A stretch of DNA of 64,000 nt from Nocardiopsis terrae (lineage in GTDB: Bacteria > Actinomycetota > Actinomycetes > Streptosporangiales > Streptosporangiaceae). Below the pieces are notes generated by a model that saw only the letters and a program-made list of their open reading frames with translations, was not told the DNA's origin and did not search any database. The DNA is taken from positions 275,046 through 339,045 of the forward strand of contig NZ_BMXJ01000003.1 in assembly GCF_014651695.1 (NCBI RefSeq). Reading direction: 5' to 3'. Below are positions 41,778-50,384 of the stretch, one piece after another. The position numbers and the translations under genes were made by a program. Position 1 is the first letter of the stretch; every line of letters starts with the position of its first letter.

Positions 41778-42812
41778 GTGCTCCTGCGCGCGCCCACACC
41801 AACGCGCCCCACCCTCACCAGACGAGTCATACGCCCCATCGGTCTCGTCATCGCCCTGGGCGCCCTGGCCGTCTGCGCGCTCCTCAGCGTCACCGTCGGA
41901 GCCAAACCCATCCCCGCCGCCGACGTGTGGGCCGCACTCACCGACTACAACGGTTCCTACGACCACGACGTCATCCGCAGCCTGCGCGTCCCCCGCACCG
42001 TCATCGGCGTCTTCGTGGGTGCCGCCCTCGGCCTGGCCGGGGCCCTCATGCAGGCCCTGACCCGCAACCCCCTCGCCGAACCCGGCATCCTGGGCATCAA
42101 CTCCGGAGCCGCCGCGGCCGTGGTCGTCGCCGTCTTCGTCCTCGGCGCCAGCGGATCCGCCCTGGTCTGGCCCGCCTTCCTCGGCGCGGCCCTGGCCGCC
42201 GTCGCCGTCTACGCCCTGGGCTCACGCGGGCGCTCCAGCGCCACCCCCGTACGCCTGGCCCTGGCCGGAACCGCGTTGGCCGCCGTCCTGCAGGGCCTCA
42301 TCTACGGCGTCATCGTCCTCAACGACTTCGTCTTCGACCGCATCCGCTTCTGGCAGGTCGGCTCCCTCACCGGACGCGACCTCGACATCTTCCTCCAGGT
42401 CGCCCCCTTCCTGGTGGTCGGGATCATCGTCACCCTGGCCCTGGGACCCTCCCTGAACGCCATGGCCCTGGGCGACGACCTGGCCGCCACCCTGGGCGCC
42501 CGGATCCCCCTCATCCGCGCCGGAACCGCCGTCGGAGTCATCCTGCTGTGCGGGGCCGCCACCGCCGCCGCGGGCCCCATCTGGTTCGTCGGCCTGATCA
42601 TCCCGCACGCCGCACGCGTGATCACCGGCCCCGACCAGCGCTGGCTCCTGCCCTACGCCGCGGTCCTGGGCGCCGTCCTGCTCACCGCCGCCGACACCGT
42701 CGGACGCGTCATCCTGCCCGGCTCCGAACTGGAGGTGGGCATCATCACCGCACTCGTCGGGGCTCCCCTGTTCATCGCCCTGGTCCGCAGCAGAAAGATG
42801 GCCCAGCTGTGA
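41778..42812 (+). CDS. FecCD-family iron-siderophore ABC permease (first)
   Basis: About 344 residues are encoded from the GTG at 41778 (GGGGAAG upstream; an ATG at 41691 would add a poorly conserved 29 residues). It has about nine to ten membrane helices. The FecCD signatures are DVIRSLRVPRTVIGVFVGAA, AGALMQALTRNPLAEPGILG (with INSGAA after it) and PIWFVGLIIPHAARVITGPD. It forms the import channel with the next gene's product, which it overlaps by four bases. Confidence 0.92.
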   Translation: MLLRAPTPTRPTLTRRVIRPIGLVIALGALAVCALLSVTVGAKPIPAADVWAALTDYNGSYDHDVIRSLRVPRTVIGVFVGAALGLAGALMQALTRNPLAEPGILGINSGAAAAVVVAVFVLGASGSALVWPAFLGAALAAVAVYALGSRGRSSATPVRLALAGTALAAVLQGLIYGVIVLNDFVFDRIRFWQVGSLTGRDLDIFLQVAPFLVVGIIVTLALGPSLNAMALGDDLAATLGARIPLIRAGTAVGVILLCGAATAAAGPIWFVGLIIPHAARVITGPDQRWLLPYAAVLGAVLLTAADTVGRVILPGSELEVGIITALVGAPLFIALVRSRKMAQL

Positions 42813-43903
42813 GCGACACCCTCGCACCCGCGTCCAGCGCCACCGGGTCCGCACGCCCCGCACCGCGGGGTGCGCGCGCCTGGCGCTCACCGGGCGGCCG
42901 GATCTCCTTCCTGGTACGCCCGCGCACCCTCGTGGTCTGCCTGACCCTGGCCCTGGTCAGCGCCCTGACCCTGGTCGTGTCGGTCTCCGTCGGTGACTAC
43001 GGGGTCCCGCTCTCCGCCGTGCCCGCCGCCCTGATGGGCTTCGGTGAACGCCTCGACGTCTTCTTCGTCCAGGGGGTGCGCCTGCCCCGCGCCCTGACCG
43101 CCATCGGTGTGGGCGCGGCCCTGGGCATCGCCGGAGCGGTCTTCCAGAGCCTGTCCCGCAACGCGCTGGGCAGCCCCGACATCATCGGTTTCACCTCCGG
43201 AGCCGCCACCGGAGCCGTCGCCGCCATCCTCATCCTGGGCGCCGGACGCCTCGTGGTCTCCCTGGGCGCCATCGCCGGAGGCATGATCACCGCGGCGGTG
43301 GTCTACCTGCTGGCCATGAAGAACGGCGTCCAGGGCTACCGGCTGGTCCTGGTCGGTATCGGCGTCAGCGCCATGCTCGCCTCCGTCCGCGACTACCTGA
43401 TGACCCGCGCCGACCTCACCGACGCCCTGGGCGCCCAGATCTGGATGATCGGCAGCCTCAACAGCCGCGGCTGGGCGGAGGCGGCCGCCGTCTGGATCGG
43501 CCTGGCCGTCCTGGCCCCCGTCATCTTCGCGGTGGGACAGCGCCTGCGCTTCCTGGAACTGGGCGAGGACACCGCCCGCGGCCTTGGCGTGTCCGCCCAG
43601 AGCACCCAGATCATCGCACTGGCCGCGGCCAGCGCCCTGACCGGCGCCGCCATCGCAGTGGCCGGCCCCATCGGCTTCGTGGCCCTGGCCGCGCCCCAGC
43701 TCGCCCGGCGCCTGACCCGCACCGGCGGCACCACCCTGGCCGGCGCCGCGCTCATGGGCGCCGCCCTGCTCGTGCTGGCCGACCTGGTCGCCATGCGCCT
43801 GATGGCCCCCACCCAACTGCCCGTGGGCGTCGTCACCGCCGTCATCGGCGGCAGCTACCTCATCTGGCTGCTCTACACCGAGTGGCGGGGCGGCCGCGCC
43901 TGA
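42809..43903 (+). CDS. FecCD-family iron-siderophore ABC permease (second)
   Basis: This encodes 364 residues from the GTG at 42809, within the stop codon of the first permease gene (GTGA). Family blocks are RLPRALTAIGVGAALGIAGA, FQSLSRNALGSPDIIGFTSG, GPIGFVALAAPQLARRLTRT and LPVGVVTAVIGGSYLIWLLY. The N-terminal 35 residues are Pro/Arg/Ala-rich and cytoplasmic. It pairs with the first permease to form the siderophore channel. Confidence 0.92.
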   Translation: MSDTLAPASSATGSARPAPRGARAWRSPGGRISFLVRPRTLVVCLTLALVSALTLVVSVSVGDYGVPLSAVPAALMGFGERLDVFFVQGVRLPRALTAIGVGAALGIAGAVFQSLSRNALGSPDIIGFTSGAATGAVAAILILGAGRLVVSLGAIAGGMITAAVVYLLAMKNGVQGYRLVLVGIGVSAMLASVRDYLMTRADLTDALGAQIWMIGSLNSRGWAEAAAVWIGLAVLAPVIFAVGQRLRFLELGEDTARGLGVSAQSTQIIALAAASALTGAAIAVAGPIGFVALAAPQLARRLTRTGGTTLAGAALMGAALLVLADLVAMRLMAPTQLPVGVVTAVIGGSYLIWLLYTEWRGGRA

Positions 43904-43953
43904 CGCGCTTCCCCGCCCCGCAGCCACCGCCGAGCCACACCCGAAAGAGAACG

Positions 43954-44772
43954 ATGACCGACGACGCCAGCACCCGCCTCAACGGCCGGGACCTGACCCT
44001 GTCCTACGACCAGCGCGTCATCTCCCGCGACCTGGCCGTGCGCATCCCCGACAACTCCTTCACCGTCATCGTCGGCCCCAACGCCTGCGGCAAGTCGACG
44101 CTGCTGCGCGCCCTGTCGCGCACCCTCAAACCAGCCCGGGGCAACGTACTCCTGGACGGCGAGGTGATCAGCTCCTACCCGGCCAAGGAAGTCGCCCGGC
44201 GCCTGGGCCTGCTCCCGCAGTCCTCCATCGCCCCCGACGGCATCGGTGTGGCCGACCTGGTCGCCCGCGGCCGCTTCCCGCACCAGAGCTTCCTGCGCCA
44301 GTGGTCCCAGCAGGACGAGGCCGTGGTCGCCGAGGCCATGGCCTCCACCGGTGTCTCCGCGCTGGCCGACCGTTCCGTGGACGAGCTCTCCGGCGGCCAG
44401 CGCCAGCGGGTGTGGCTGGCCATGGTCCTGGCCCAGCAGACCCCGCTGCTGCTGTTGGACGAGCCGACCACCTACCTGGACATCGCCCACCAGATGGACA
44501 TGCTCGACCTGTGCGCCGACCTGCACGCCGAGCGCGGCCACACCCTGGTCGCGGTCCTGCACGACCTCAACCACGCCTGCCGCTACGCCACCCACCTGAT
44601 CGTGATGCAGGACGGCGCCATCGTGGCGGAGGGCGAACCCGCCACCATCGTGACCGCGGACCTGGTCGAGAAGGTGTTCGGGCTCCCGGTGCGGATCATC
44701 CCCGACCCCGAGACGCACACCCCGATGATCGTCCCGGTGGACCGCAGGGGCGCCCGGCGCGAGCACGACTGA
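43954..44772 (+). CDS. Iron-siderophore ABC transporter ATPase (FepC/FecE type)
   Basis: The 272-residue protein starts at ATG 43954, 50 bases after the second permease gene. Walker A is IVGPNACGKSTLLRAL, the Q-loop region RRLGLLPQSS, the signature VDELSGGQRQRVWLAM, Walker B PLLLLDEPTTYLDIAHQMDM (the TYLD form is typical of iron importers), and the switch His in AVLHDLNHACRYA. It powers the FecCD channel. It is the last gene of the importer operon. Confidence 0.93.
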   Translation: MTDDASTRLNGRDLTLSYDQRVISRDLAVRIPDNSFTVIVGPNACGKSTLLRALSRTLKPARGNVLLDGEVISSYPAKEVARRLGLLPQSSIAPDGIGVADLVARGRFPHQSFLRQWSQQDEAVVAEAMASTGVSALADRSVDELSGGQRQRVWLAMVLAQQTPLLLLDEPTTYLDIAHQMDMLDLCADLHAERGHTLVAVLHDLNHACRYATHLIVMQDGAIVAEGEPATIVTADLVEKVFGLPVRIIPDPETHTPMIVPVDRRGARREHD

Positions 44773-44844
44773 CCCGAGGGCCCGCACCCTCGCACGGGAC
44801 CCTCGCCCGCACCCCTGCGTGCCTCCGGCTCCGGTGGGGCCAGG

Positions 44845-45723
44845 TCAGCGCTCGAGCAGTTCCCTGACCTCCCGCACGACCCCGGCCGGGTCCTGCTCGG
44901 CCATGAAGTGCCCCGAACCCACCGTGGAGTGCCGCAGGTCCCGGGCCCACGCACGCCACAGCGCGAGGGCGTCGTAGCCCAGGGCCGCACCCCAGTCCTG
45001 CTGGAGTACCGTCACCGGCATCTCCAACCGCCTCCCCGCGGCCCGGTCGGCCGCGTCGTGCTCGATGTCGATCCCGGCCGAGGCCCGGTAGTCGGCCACG
45101 ATCGAGGGCACCGCCCCGGCACTGGCGTCCAGGTAGGCCCTGCGCACCTCGGCGGGGAAGGCCCCCGGCCCGGTGGACCACGCGTCCAGGAAGTACCCGA
45201 AGAACGCCTCCGCGCTGGCGGCGATCATCCGCTCGGGCAGCCCCGGAGGCTGGGCCATCAGGTACAGGTGGAAGCCCACCGCCCCGCCCACCCCGCGCAG
45301 CGCCTCCCACATGTCCAGGGTCGGCAGCACGTCCAGGCTGGCCAGGTGCGTGACCGCCGCCGGGTGGTCCAGCCCGGCGCGCACCGCCACCAGCGCCCCG
45401 CGGTCGTGCCCTGCCAACGCGAACCGCTCGTGCCCCAGGACCCGGGCCAGCTCCACCACGTCCGCGCCCATGGTCCGCTTGGAGTACACCCCGGGCCCGG
45501 ACTCCTCCGGTTTGTCACTGTCCCCGTACCCGCGCAGGTCAGGGCAGATCACCGTGTGGTCCGCCGCCAGGTCCGCGGCCACGTGCCGCCACATCAGGTG
45601 GGTCTGCGGGAACCCGTGCAACAGCACCAGGGGCGGCCCCGAACCCCCGACCGCCACGTTCAACGACACGTCCGGGGCCACCCGCACCCGCTCGTAGTCG
45701 AAACCCTCGATGACCGCAGCCAT
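44845..45723 (-). CDS. Alpha/beta hydrolase, haloacetate dehalogenase/epoxide hydrolase type
   Basis: The 292-residue protein starts MAAVIEGFDYERVRVAPDVS. PLVLLHGFPQTHLMWRHVAA is the oxyanion block, CPDLRGYGDSDKP follows, and FALAGHDRGALVAVR is the Asp-nucleophile elbow (GHDRG), as in fluoroacetate dehalogenase and soluble epoxide hydrolase rather than Ser esterases. The catalytic His is in VGSGHFMAEQDP. It may open epoxides or remove halide; the substrate is unknown. It diverges from the AfsR-like gene. Confidence 0.87.
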   Translation of the reverse strand: MAAVIEGFDYERVRVAPDVSLNVAVGGSGPPLVLLHGFPQTHLMWRHVAADLAADHTVICPDLRGYGDSDKPEESGPGVYSKRTMGADVVELARVLGHERFALAGHDRGALVAVRAGLDHPAAVTHLASLDVLPTLDMWEALRGVGGAVGFHLYLMAQPPGLPERMIAASAEAFFGYFLDAWSTGPGAFPAEVRRAYLDASAGAVPSIVADYRASAGIDIEHDAADRAAGRRLEMPVTVLQQDWGAALGYDALALWRAWARDLRHSTVGSGHFMAEQDPAGVVREVRELLER

Positions 45724-45911
45724 GATCACGCCCTGCTTTCTCTCGGTTGGTCCTTTCCCGCCGGTCCCTCGCCCGGGGGAGCGGTTCCAGCCTGTCGCCG
45801 CCCGATGAGCAACCGATGAGCGAGCGCTGCGCACCCCGGGGGGCGGCACGGGTCCGGGCCGACACGCTGTACGTTGACCACGGACCACACCGACCAGGGG
45901 AGGTGACGCCG

Positions 45912-47885
45912 GTGCGGGTGGGTTTCGGGGTGCTCGGACCCGTCACGGCCTGGGACGAGGCCGAACGGCCCCTCGCGCTGCGAGGACCGCGCCACCGCGC
46001 CGTCCTGGCCCGGCTGATCGTGGCCCGCCGCCGCATCGTGCCCGTCGAACTCCTCATCGAGGACCTGTGGCAGGGCGCCGCGCCCCCCGGGGCCATCAGC
46101 GCAGTCCGCACCTTCGTCGCCGCCCTGCGTCGCGCCCTGGAACCGGACCGCCCGCCCCGGACCCCCGCCGCCCTGCTCACCACCCGGGGGCCCGGCTACG
46201 CCCTGAGGGCCGCCCCCGACACCGTCGACGCCTGGCTCTTCGAGCAACGCTTCCGGCAGGCCTCCGCCCTTCCGCCCGCCCAAGCCCTGCCCCGACTCCA
46301 GCAGGCCCTGGAACCCTGGCGCGGCCCCGCCTACGCCGACTTCGCCGACGCCCCCTGGGCCCGCACCGAACGCGCCCGCCTGGCGGAACTGCGCCTGCAC
46401 GCCCTCGAACGCCTGGCCCAGGCCCGCCTGGACCTGGGCCAGGCCGCACAGGCCGTCCCCGACCTGGGCGCGCACGCGGCCGAACACCCCTGGCGCGAGG
46501 ACGCCTGGCGCCTGCTGGCCCTGGCCCTGTACCGCACCGGCCGCCAGGGGGAGGCCCTGGCCGTCCTGCGCCGATCCCGTGCCCTGCTCGTCGAACAACT
46601 GGGCGTGGACCCCGGCCCCGCCCTGAACCGCCTGGAACAGGACATCCTCCACCAGGCCGAACACCTCATCCCCGAACCCGCACCGGAGCACACCGGCGAC
46701 CAGCTCTGGACCCGGGCGGCCGCCGCCTACCAGCGCACCGTCACCCCCGGCGCCCGTGCGCGGCTCGAATCCACCGTCAGCCTCCTGCGCGAGATGGCCG
46801 TCACCGGGCCCGAAGGCCTCCGGACCGCACGCTCCCAGCGCCTGGCCGCCGTCACCGCGGCCGAGGAACTCGGCGACCCCCGCCTCACCGCCCGCGTCAT
46901 CGGTGCCTACGACGTCCCCGCCAACTGGACCCGCGTGGACGACCCCGACCAGTCCGCCCGGGTGGTCGCCGCCGCCGAACGCACCCTGGCCGTGCTGCCC
47001 GGCCCGGGCCACGAGGCCGCCCGCGCCCGCCTGCTGGCCACCGTGGCCCTGGAGTCACGGGGCTCCCGCCGGGACCGCGGACCCCGGGCGGCGGCCGAAG
47101 CCGAACGGCTCGCCCGTGAACTGGGCGACCCCACCCTGTTGGCCTTCGCCCTCAACGCCCGGTACATGCAGACCTTCCACCGCACCGGGCTGGCACCCGA
47201 ACGCGACGCCCTGGGCGCCGAACTCCTCACCCTGGCGGACCGCCACGACCTGGTCACCTTCCAGATCCTGGGGCACCTCGTCCGGTTGCAGTCCCTGGCC
47301 GCGTCGGCCGACTGGCCCGGAGCCGACCACCACGCCCAGGCCGCCCAGGCGCTGGCCCGCCACCACGAACGCCCCCTGGCCGAGGTGTTCACCACCTGGT
47401 ATCGGGCGCTGCGTACCGCCACCGACCCCCGCGTCCCGTTCGCCACGGCCGAGGCCGCCTACCGCGGGGCCGCCGACGGCCTGCACGGCGCGGGCATGCC
47501 CGGGCTCGAACAGGGGCTGTACCCCCTGGCCCTGCTGTGCCTGTGCCTGCGCCACGACCGCCCCGCGCCCACCGACCCGGGTACCGACCACGGCCCCCAC
47601 GAACCCTGGGCCCGCCCCCACGTGCTGCTCGCCGAGGGACGCCGCACCGAGGCCGCGGCCGCCCTGGACGCCACCCCCGAACCGCCCCGCGACCTGCTCC
47701 TGGAGACCCGGTGGGCGCTCACCGCACGTGCCGCCCTGGCCCTGGACGACCGGCCCGCCATGCACCGTGCCCTGGCAGCGCTCACCCCCGCAGCCGGGGA
47801 GCTCGCCGGGGCCCAGACCGGCATGCTCGCCCTCGGGCCGGTCGCCGACCACCTCCGGGACCTCAACCGCGCCCTTCACTCATAG
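45912..47885 (+). CDS. AfsR/SARP-type (BTAD) transcriptional regulator
   Basis: About 657 residues are encoded from the GTG at 45912, eight bases after GGGGAGG. The N-terminal OmpR-like winged helix (VGFGVLGPVTAWDEAERPLA, with RHRAVLARLIVARRRIVPV) is followed by the bacterial transcriptional activation domain (about 100-260; WREDAWRLLALALYRTGRQG, LVEQLGVDPGPALNRLEQDI). The remaining 390 residues are alpha-helical TPR-like repeats. The AfsR NB-ARC ATPase domain (P-loop) is absent. It could regulate the divergent hydrolase or distant genes, possibly secondary metabolism. Confidence 0.85.
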   Translation: MRVGFGVLGPVTAWDEAERPLALRGPRHRAVLARLIVARRRIVPVELLIEDLWQGAAPPGAISAVRTFVAALRRALEPDRPPRTPAALLTTRGPGYALRAAPDTVDAWLFEQRFRQASALPPAQALPRLQQALEPWRGPAYADFADAPWARTERARLAELRLHALERLAQARLDLGQAAQAVPDLGAHAAEHPWREDAWRLLALALYRTGRQGEALAVLRRSRALLVEQLGVDPGPALNRLEQDILHQAEHLIPEPAPEHTGDQLWTRAAAAYQRTVTPGARARLESTVSLLREMAVTGPEGLRTARSQRLAAVTAAEELGDPRLTARVIGAYDVPANWTRVDDPDQSARVVAAAERTLAVLPGPGHEAARARLLATVALESRGSRRDRGPRAAAEAERLARELGDPTLLAFALNARYMQTFHRTGLAPERDALGAELLTLADRHDLVTFQILGHLVRLQSLAASADWPGADHHAQAAQALARHHERPLAEVFTTWYRALRTATDPRVPFATAEAAYRGAADGLHGAGMPGLEQGLYPLALLCLCLRHDRPAPTDPGTDHGPHEPWARPHVLLAEGRRTEAAAALDATPEPPRDLLLETRWALTARAALALDDRPAMHRALAALTPAAGELAGAQTGMLALGPVADHLRDLNRALHS

Positions 47886-48050
47886 CGGCAAAGCTGCTTT
47901 GAGGGTTTGTGGAAAATCTCCCGGGGCCGGACAGAAAAATCCTCACCGGAGATTCAGGAGGAAAATAAAGACAATCCGCCAGGAGCATCGTGCCCCAGCG
48001 GGCGCGGGCCACGACGACCCGCACCCGACCGCCGACATCCGGCCCGCGAG

Positions 48051-48449
48051 CTACTCCCCGGCGAGAGCGGCCACCACCGGGCACGGGTCGTCCGGGTCCA
48101 CACACGGCGCTTCCAGGACCCCGAGCAGCGCCGCGCGCATCCGGAGCAGGTCCTCGATACGCCCGTCGATCTCGGCCACCTTGGCCTGCCCGCGCCCCCT
48201 GACCCGACCGGGCAGGACCGTCCCGTCGCGGGAGCGGTCCGAGAGGGAAACGAACTCGGCGAGCTCGGCCAGGGTGAACCCCAACTCCTGCCCCCGGCGC
48301 AGGAACCGCACCCGGCGCACGTCCTGCGTGTCATAGGACCGGTAGCCGTTGGGCGAGCGCAACGGTACCGGCAGCAGTCCGCGGCGTTCGTAGAACCGCA
48401 CCGTGGACACCTTGGCACCCGAGCGGCGCGCGAGCTCAGCGATCCTCAT
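48051..48449 (-). CDS. MerR-family transcriptional regulator
   Basis: The 132-residue protein starts MRIAELARRSGAKVSTVRFY. The winged HTH (about 1-70: ERRGLLPVPLRSPNGYRSYD) is followed by a dimerisation helix and a short C-terminal cysteine loop, EAPCVDPDDPCPVVA. Paired cysteines there are the metal- or thiol-sensing position in ZntR/CueR-like members, so a metal or redox ligand is possible. It overlaps the membrane-protein gene by 14 bases, and a 24-bp palindrome precedes that gene, so the two form an autoregulated operon. Confidence 0.88.
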   Translation of the reverse strand: MRIAELARRSGAKVSTVRFYERRGLLPVPLRSPNGYRSYDTQDVRRVRFLRRGQELGFTLAELAEFVSLSDRSRDGTVLPGRVRGRGQAKVAEIDGRIEDLLRMRAALLGVLEAPCVDPDDPCPVVAALAGE

Positions 48450-48891
48450 GCCGTGATCCTAGGACGTCCGCCACGGCCCCGTCCCCGGACCGCAGCGCCG
48501 AGAACACCACGGCACCCTGCACCGCCCCCCAGGCGACCTCGGCCACCAGGAGCCCCACCAAAACCGTGGAACCCCCGGCGACCAGGGCCGCCCCCATACC
48601 CAACGAGAACAGGAACCGGGCACAGGTGTCGGCCGCCCCCAGCGCCAGGCTCGGACGCAGCAGCCGGACCACGGACCAGACCACGACCACACTGCCCATG
48701 AGGTTGGCGAACAGGGCCGTGAACACCGTGTCGGTCGAGGGCAGCGCACCGGACAACCCCAGGGCCCCGTGGGTCCAGCCCACCGTCTGGAAGGCGAGGC
48801 CGACGGTCCAGGGCAACGCGAAGGCACCGGTGACCACCAGGTCGTACACCGCGGACGCACGGACCACACGCAAAGCTGTTGAAAGGTTCAT
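48436..48891 (-). CDS. Four-helix membrane protein cotranscribed with MerR
   Basis: About 151 residues are encoded from the ATG at 48891, starting MNLSTALRVVRASAVYDLVV; an ATG at 48900 would add three residues. Four hydrophobic helices are visible, including FANLMGSVVVVWSVVRLL and VAEVAWGAVQGAVVFSAL. Function is unknown. I prefer 48891 because GACCAT seven bases earlier is the likely -10 of the MerR-type promoter, which would make the transcript leaderless. Confidence 0.7.
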   Translation of the reverse strand: MNLSTALRVVRASAVYDLVVTGAFALPWTVGLAFQTVGWTHGALGLSGALPSTDTVFTALFANLMGSVVVVWSVVRLLRPSLALGAADTCARFLFSLGMGAALVAGGSTVLVGLLVAEVAWGAVQGAVVFSALRSGDGAVADVLGSRHEDR

Positions 48892-48904
48892 GTCCGCCAT
48901 GGTC

Positions 48905-48928
48905 GACCCCGCACCACGGTGCGGGGTC
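48905..48928 (-). promoter_or_regulatory. MerR-type operator/promoter
   Basis: This is a perfect palindrome with 11-bp arms (GACCCCGCACC and GGTGCGGGGTC) and a 2-base centre. On the minus strand it sits between a TTGACC -35 and a GACCAT -10 box about 19-20 bases apart, the elongated spacer typical of MerR-activated promoters. Confidence 0.8.
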
Positions 48929-48953
48929 AAGCCCGCCGCGCCCGCATCCTCCG

Positions 48954-49550
48954 TCAGGCGCCCGACAACTCCAGGCGCAGCACCAGCGACACCAGCTCCA
49001 CCACGACTTCCTTGACCGACTCACGCTCACGCGCGTCACACAACAGCACCGGCACCCCCTCGGCCACGTCCAACGCCACCCGCACGTCCTCCGCCCGGTG
49101 CGTGCGCTGACCGTCGAAGCAGTTCACCGCCACCACGAACGGCACCCCGCGCGACTCGAAGAAGTCGATCACGTCGAAGGAGTCCGCCAACCGGCGCGTG
49201 TCGGCCAACACCACCGCGCCCAGCGCACCCTGAGCCAACTCCTCCCACATGAACGCGAACCGCCGCTGCCCCGGCGTCCCGAACAGGTACACCACCGTCG
49301 AGGCATCCAACGTCACCCGGCCGAAGTCCAACGCCACCGTCGTCGTGGACTTGCCCTCCACCCCGCCCAGGTCGTCCACACCCACACTCTCGGAGGTCAT
49401 CACCTCCTCGGTGTGCAACGACTCCACCTCGCTCAACGCCGAGACCAGTGTCGTCTTGCCCGCACCGAAACCACCCGCGACCACGATCTTCAACGTGTCC
49501 GGAACCGGGCTCTGCCCGGCCGGGTCCACCGATCCTCCCAACACCGCCAC
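48954..49550 (-). CDS. cvnD: Conservon GTPase CvnD
   Basis: The 198-residue Ras-like ATP/GTP-binding protein has P-loop VVAGGFGAGKTTLVSALSEV, a switch region VEGKSTTTVALDFGRV, G3-like YLFGTPGQRRF and NKxD-position VAVNCFDGQ. In Streptomyces conservons, CvnD acts with the membrane kinase CvnA and the small CvnB and CvnC proteins like a G-protein switch. It is the last gene of the four-gene operon, one base after cvnC. Confidence 0.95.
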   Translation of the reverse strand: MAVLGGSVDPAGQSPVPDTLKIVVAGGFGAGKTTLVSALSEVESLHTEEVMTSESVGVDDLGGVEGKSTTTVALDFGRVTLDASTVVYLFGTPGQRRFAFMWEELAQGALGAVVLADTRRLADSFDVIDFFESRGVPFVVAVNCFDGQRTHRAEDVRVALDVAEGVPVLLCDARERESVKEVVVELVSLVLRLELSGA

Positions 49551-49551
49551 C

Positions 49552-49923
49552 TCACAACTCCCGAATGCGTTCCAGGACCATACGCAACGTCTGCGCGTCC
49601 GGACGCTGCCGCTCCCAACCCGAGGTGTGCACCATCACCTGCCCCCGGTCCAACAGGTCAGCCAGCAGAACCCGTAACACACCCAACGGAAAACCCGACC
49701 GTGAGGCCAGCTCCGCCACCGACACCGGACGCGCACACACCGACAGGATCAGCTCCAGCTCCGGGTCCACCTCCTGCGCATCCACCGACGGAGCAGCCAC
49801 CACCTGCGAGGTCATCGAGAAGTCCGACCGCGAGGGCCGCGTGCGGCCCCCCGTCAACGAGTACGGGCGGATCAGGCTCGACTCCGCCGACCACCCCTCT
49901 TCCTCCGAGGACCCCGCGCTCAC
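49552..49923 (-). CDS. cvnC: Conservon protein CvnC (DUF742)
   Basis: The 123-residue DUF742 protein contains LIRPYSLTGGRTRP and the winged-helix-like VSVAELASRSGFPLGVLRVL followed by LADLLDRGQVMVH. It partners CvnB and CvnD at the membrane. The start overlaps the cvnB stop codon by four bases. Confidence 0.95.
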   Translation of the reverse strand: MSAGSSEEEGWSAESSLIRPYSLTGGRTRPSRSDFSMTSQVVAAPSVDAQEVDPELELILSVCARPVSVAELASRSGFPLGVLRVLLADLLDRGQVMVHTSGWERQRPDAQTLRMVLERIREL

Positions 49924-50384
49924 CCCTCACCTCCCCTCCCGCGCGGCAGCGCCGACAGGTACGGCCCCACCTGCCGCACCAGCCGGTGCACCTCGAACGC
50001 CGCCTGCCCCATGTCACAGGAAGCATCAGCCACCAGCGCCAACTGTGCACCCTGCCCCGCGGGCAGGACAAAGAAGAACACACTGTCCATCTCCACCACG
50101 CTCTGGCGCACCTCACTGGCCCCCAGCTGCGCACGCGCACCCCGCGCCAGGCTCGCCACCCCCGACGCGACCGCCGCCAACCGCTCACCCTCCTCCCGCT
50201 CCAACCCGGGAGAGGCCGAGAGCAGCAACCCGTCCGCCGACAGCAGCAGCGCGCTGCGCGCCCCCGCCACCCGCTCCACCAGATCACCCATCAACCAGTC
50301 CAGCCGCTGTCCCGCAGACGGATCCTCCGCGCCGTTCCCAACGACCCGGCCGCCCGTGGTGGCACCAGACGACATCGACATCAC
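49920..50384 (-). CDS. cvnB: Conservon roadblock/LC7 protein CvnB
   Basis: About 154 residues form a roadblock/LC7 fold: LDWLMGDLVERVAGARSALL, SADGLLLSASPGLEREEGER and FFFVLPAGQGAQLALVADAS. Roadblock proteins act as GTPase partners for CvnD. The start codon overlaps the cvnA stop codon, so translation is coupled. Confidence 0.95.
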   Translation of the reverse strand: MMSMSSGATTGGRVVGNGAEDPSAGQRLDWLMGDLVERVAGARSALLLSADGLLLSASPGLEREEGERLAAVASGVASLARGARAQLGASEVRQSVVEMDSVFFFVLPAGQGAQLALVADASCDMGQAAFEVHRLVRQVGPYLSALPRGRGGEG

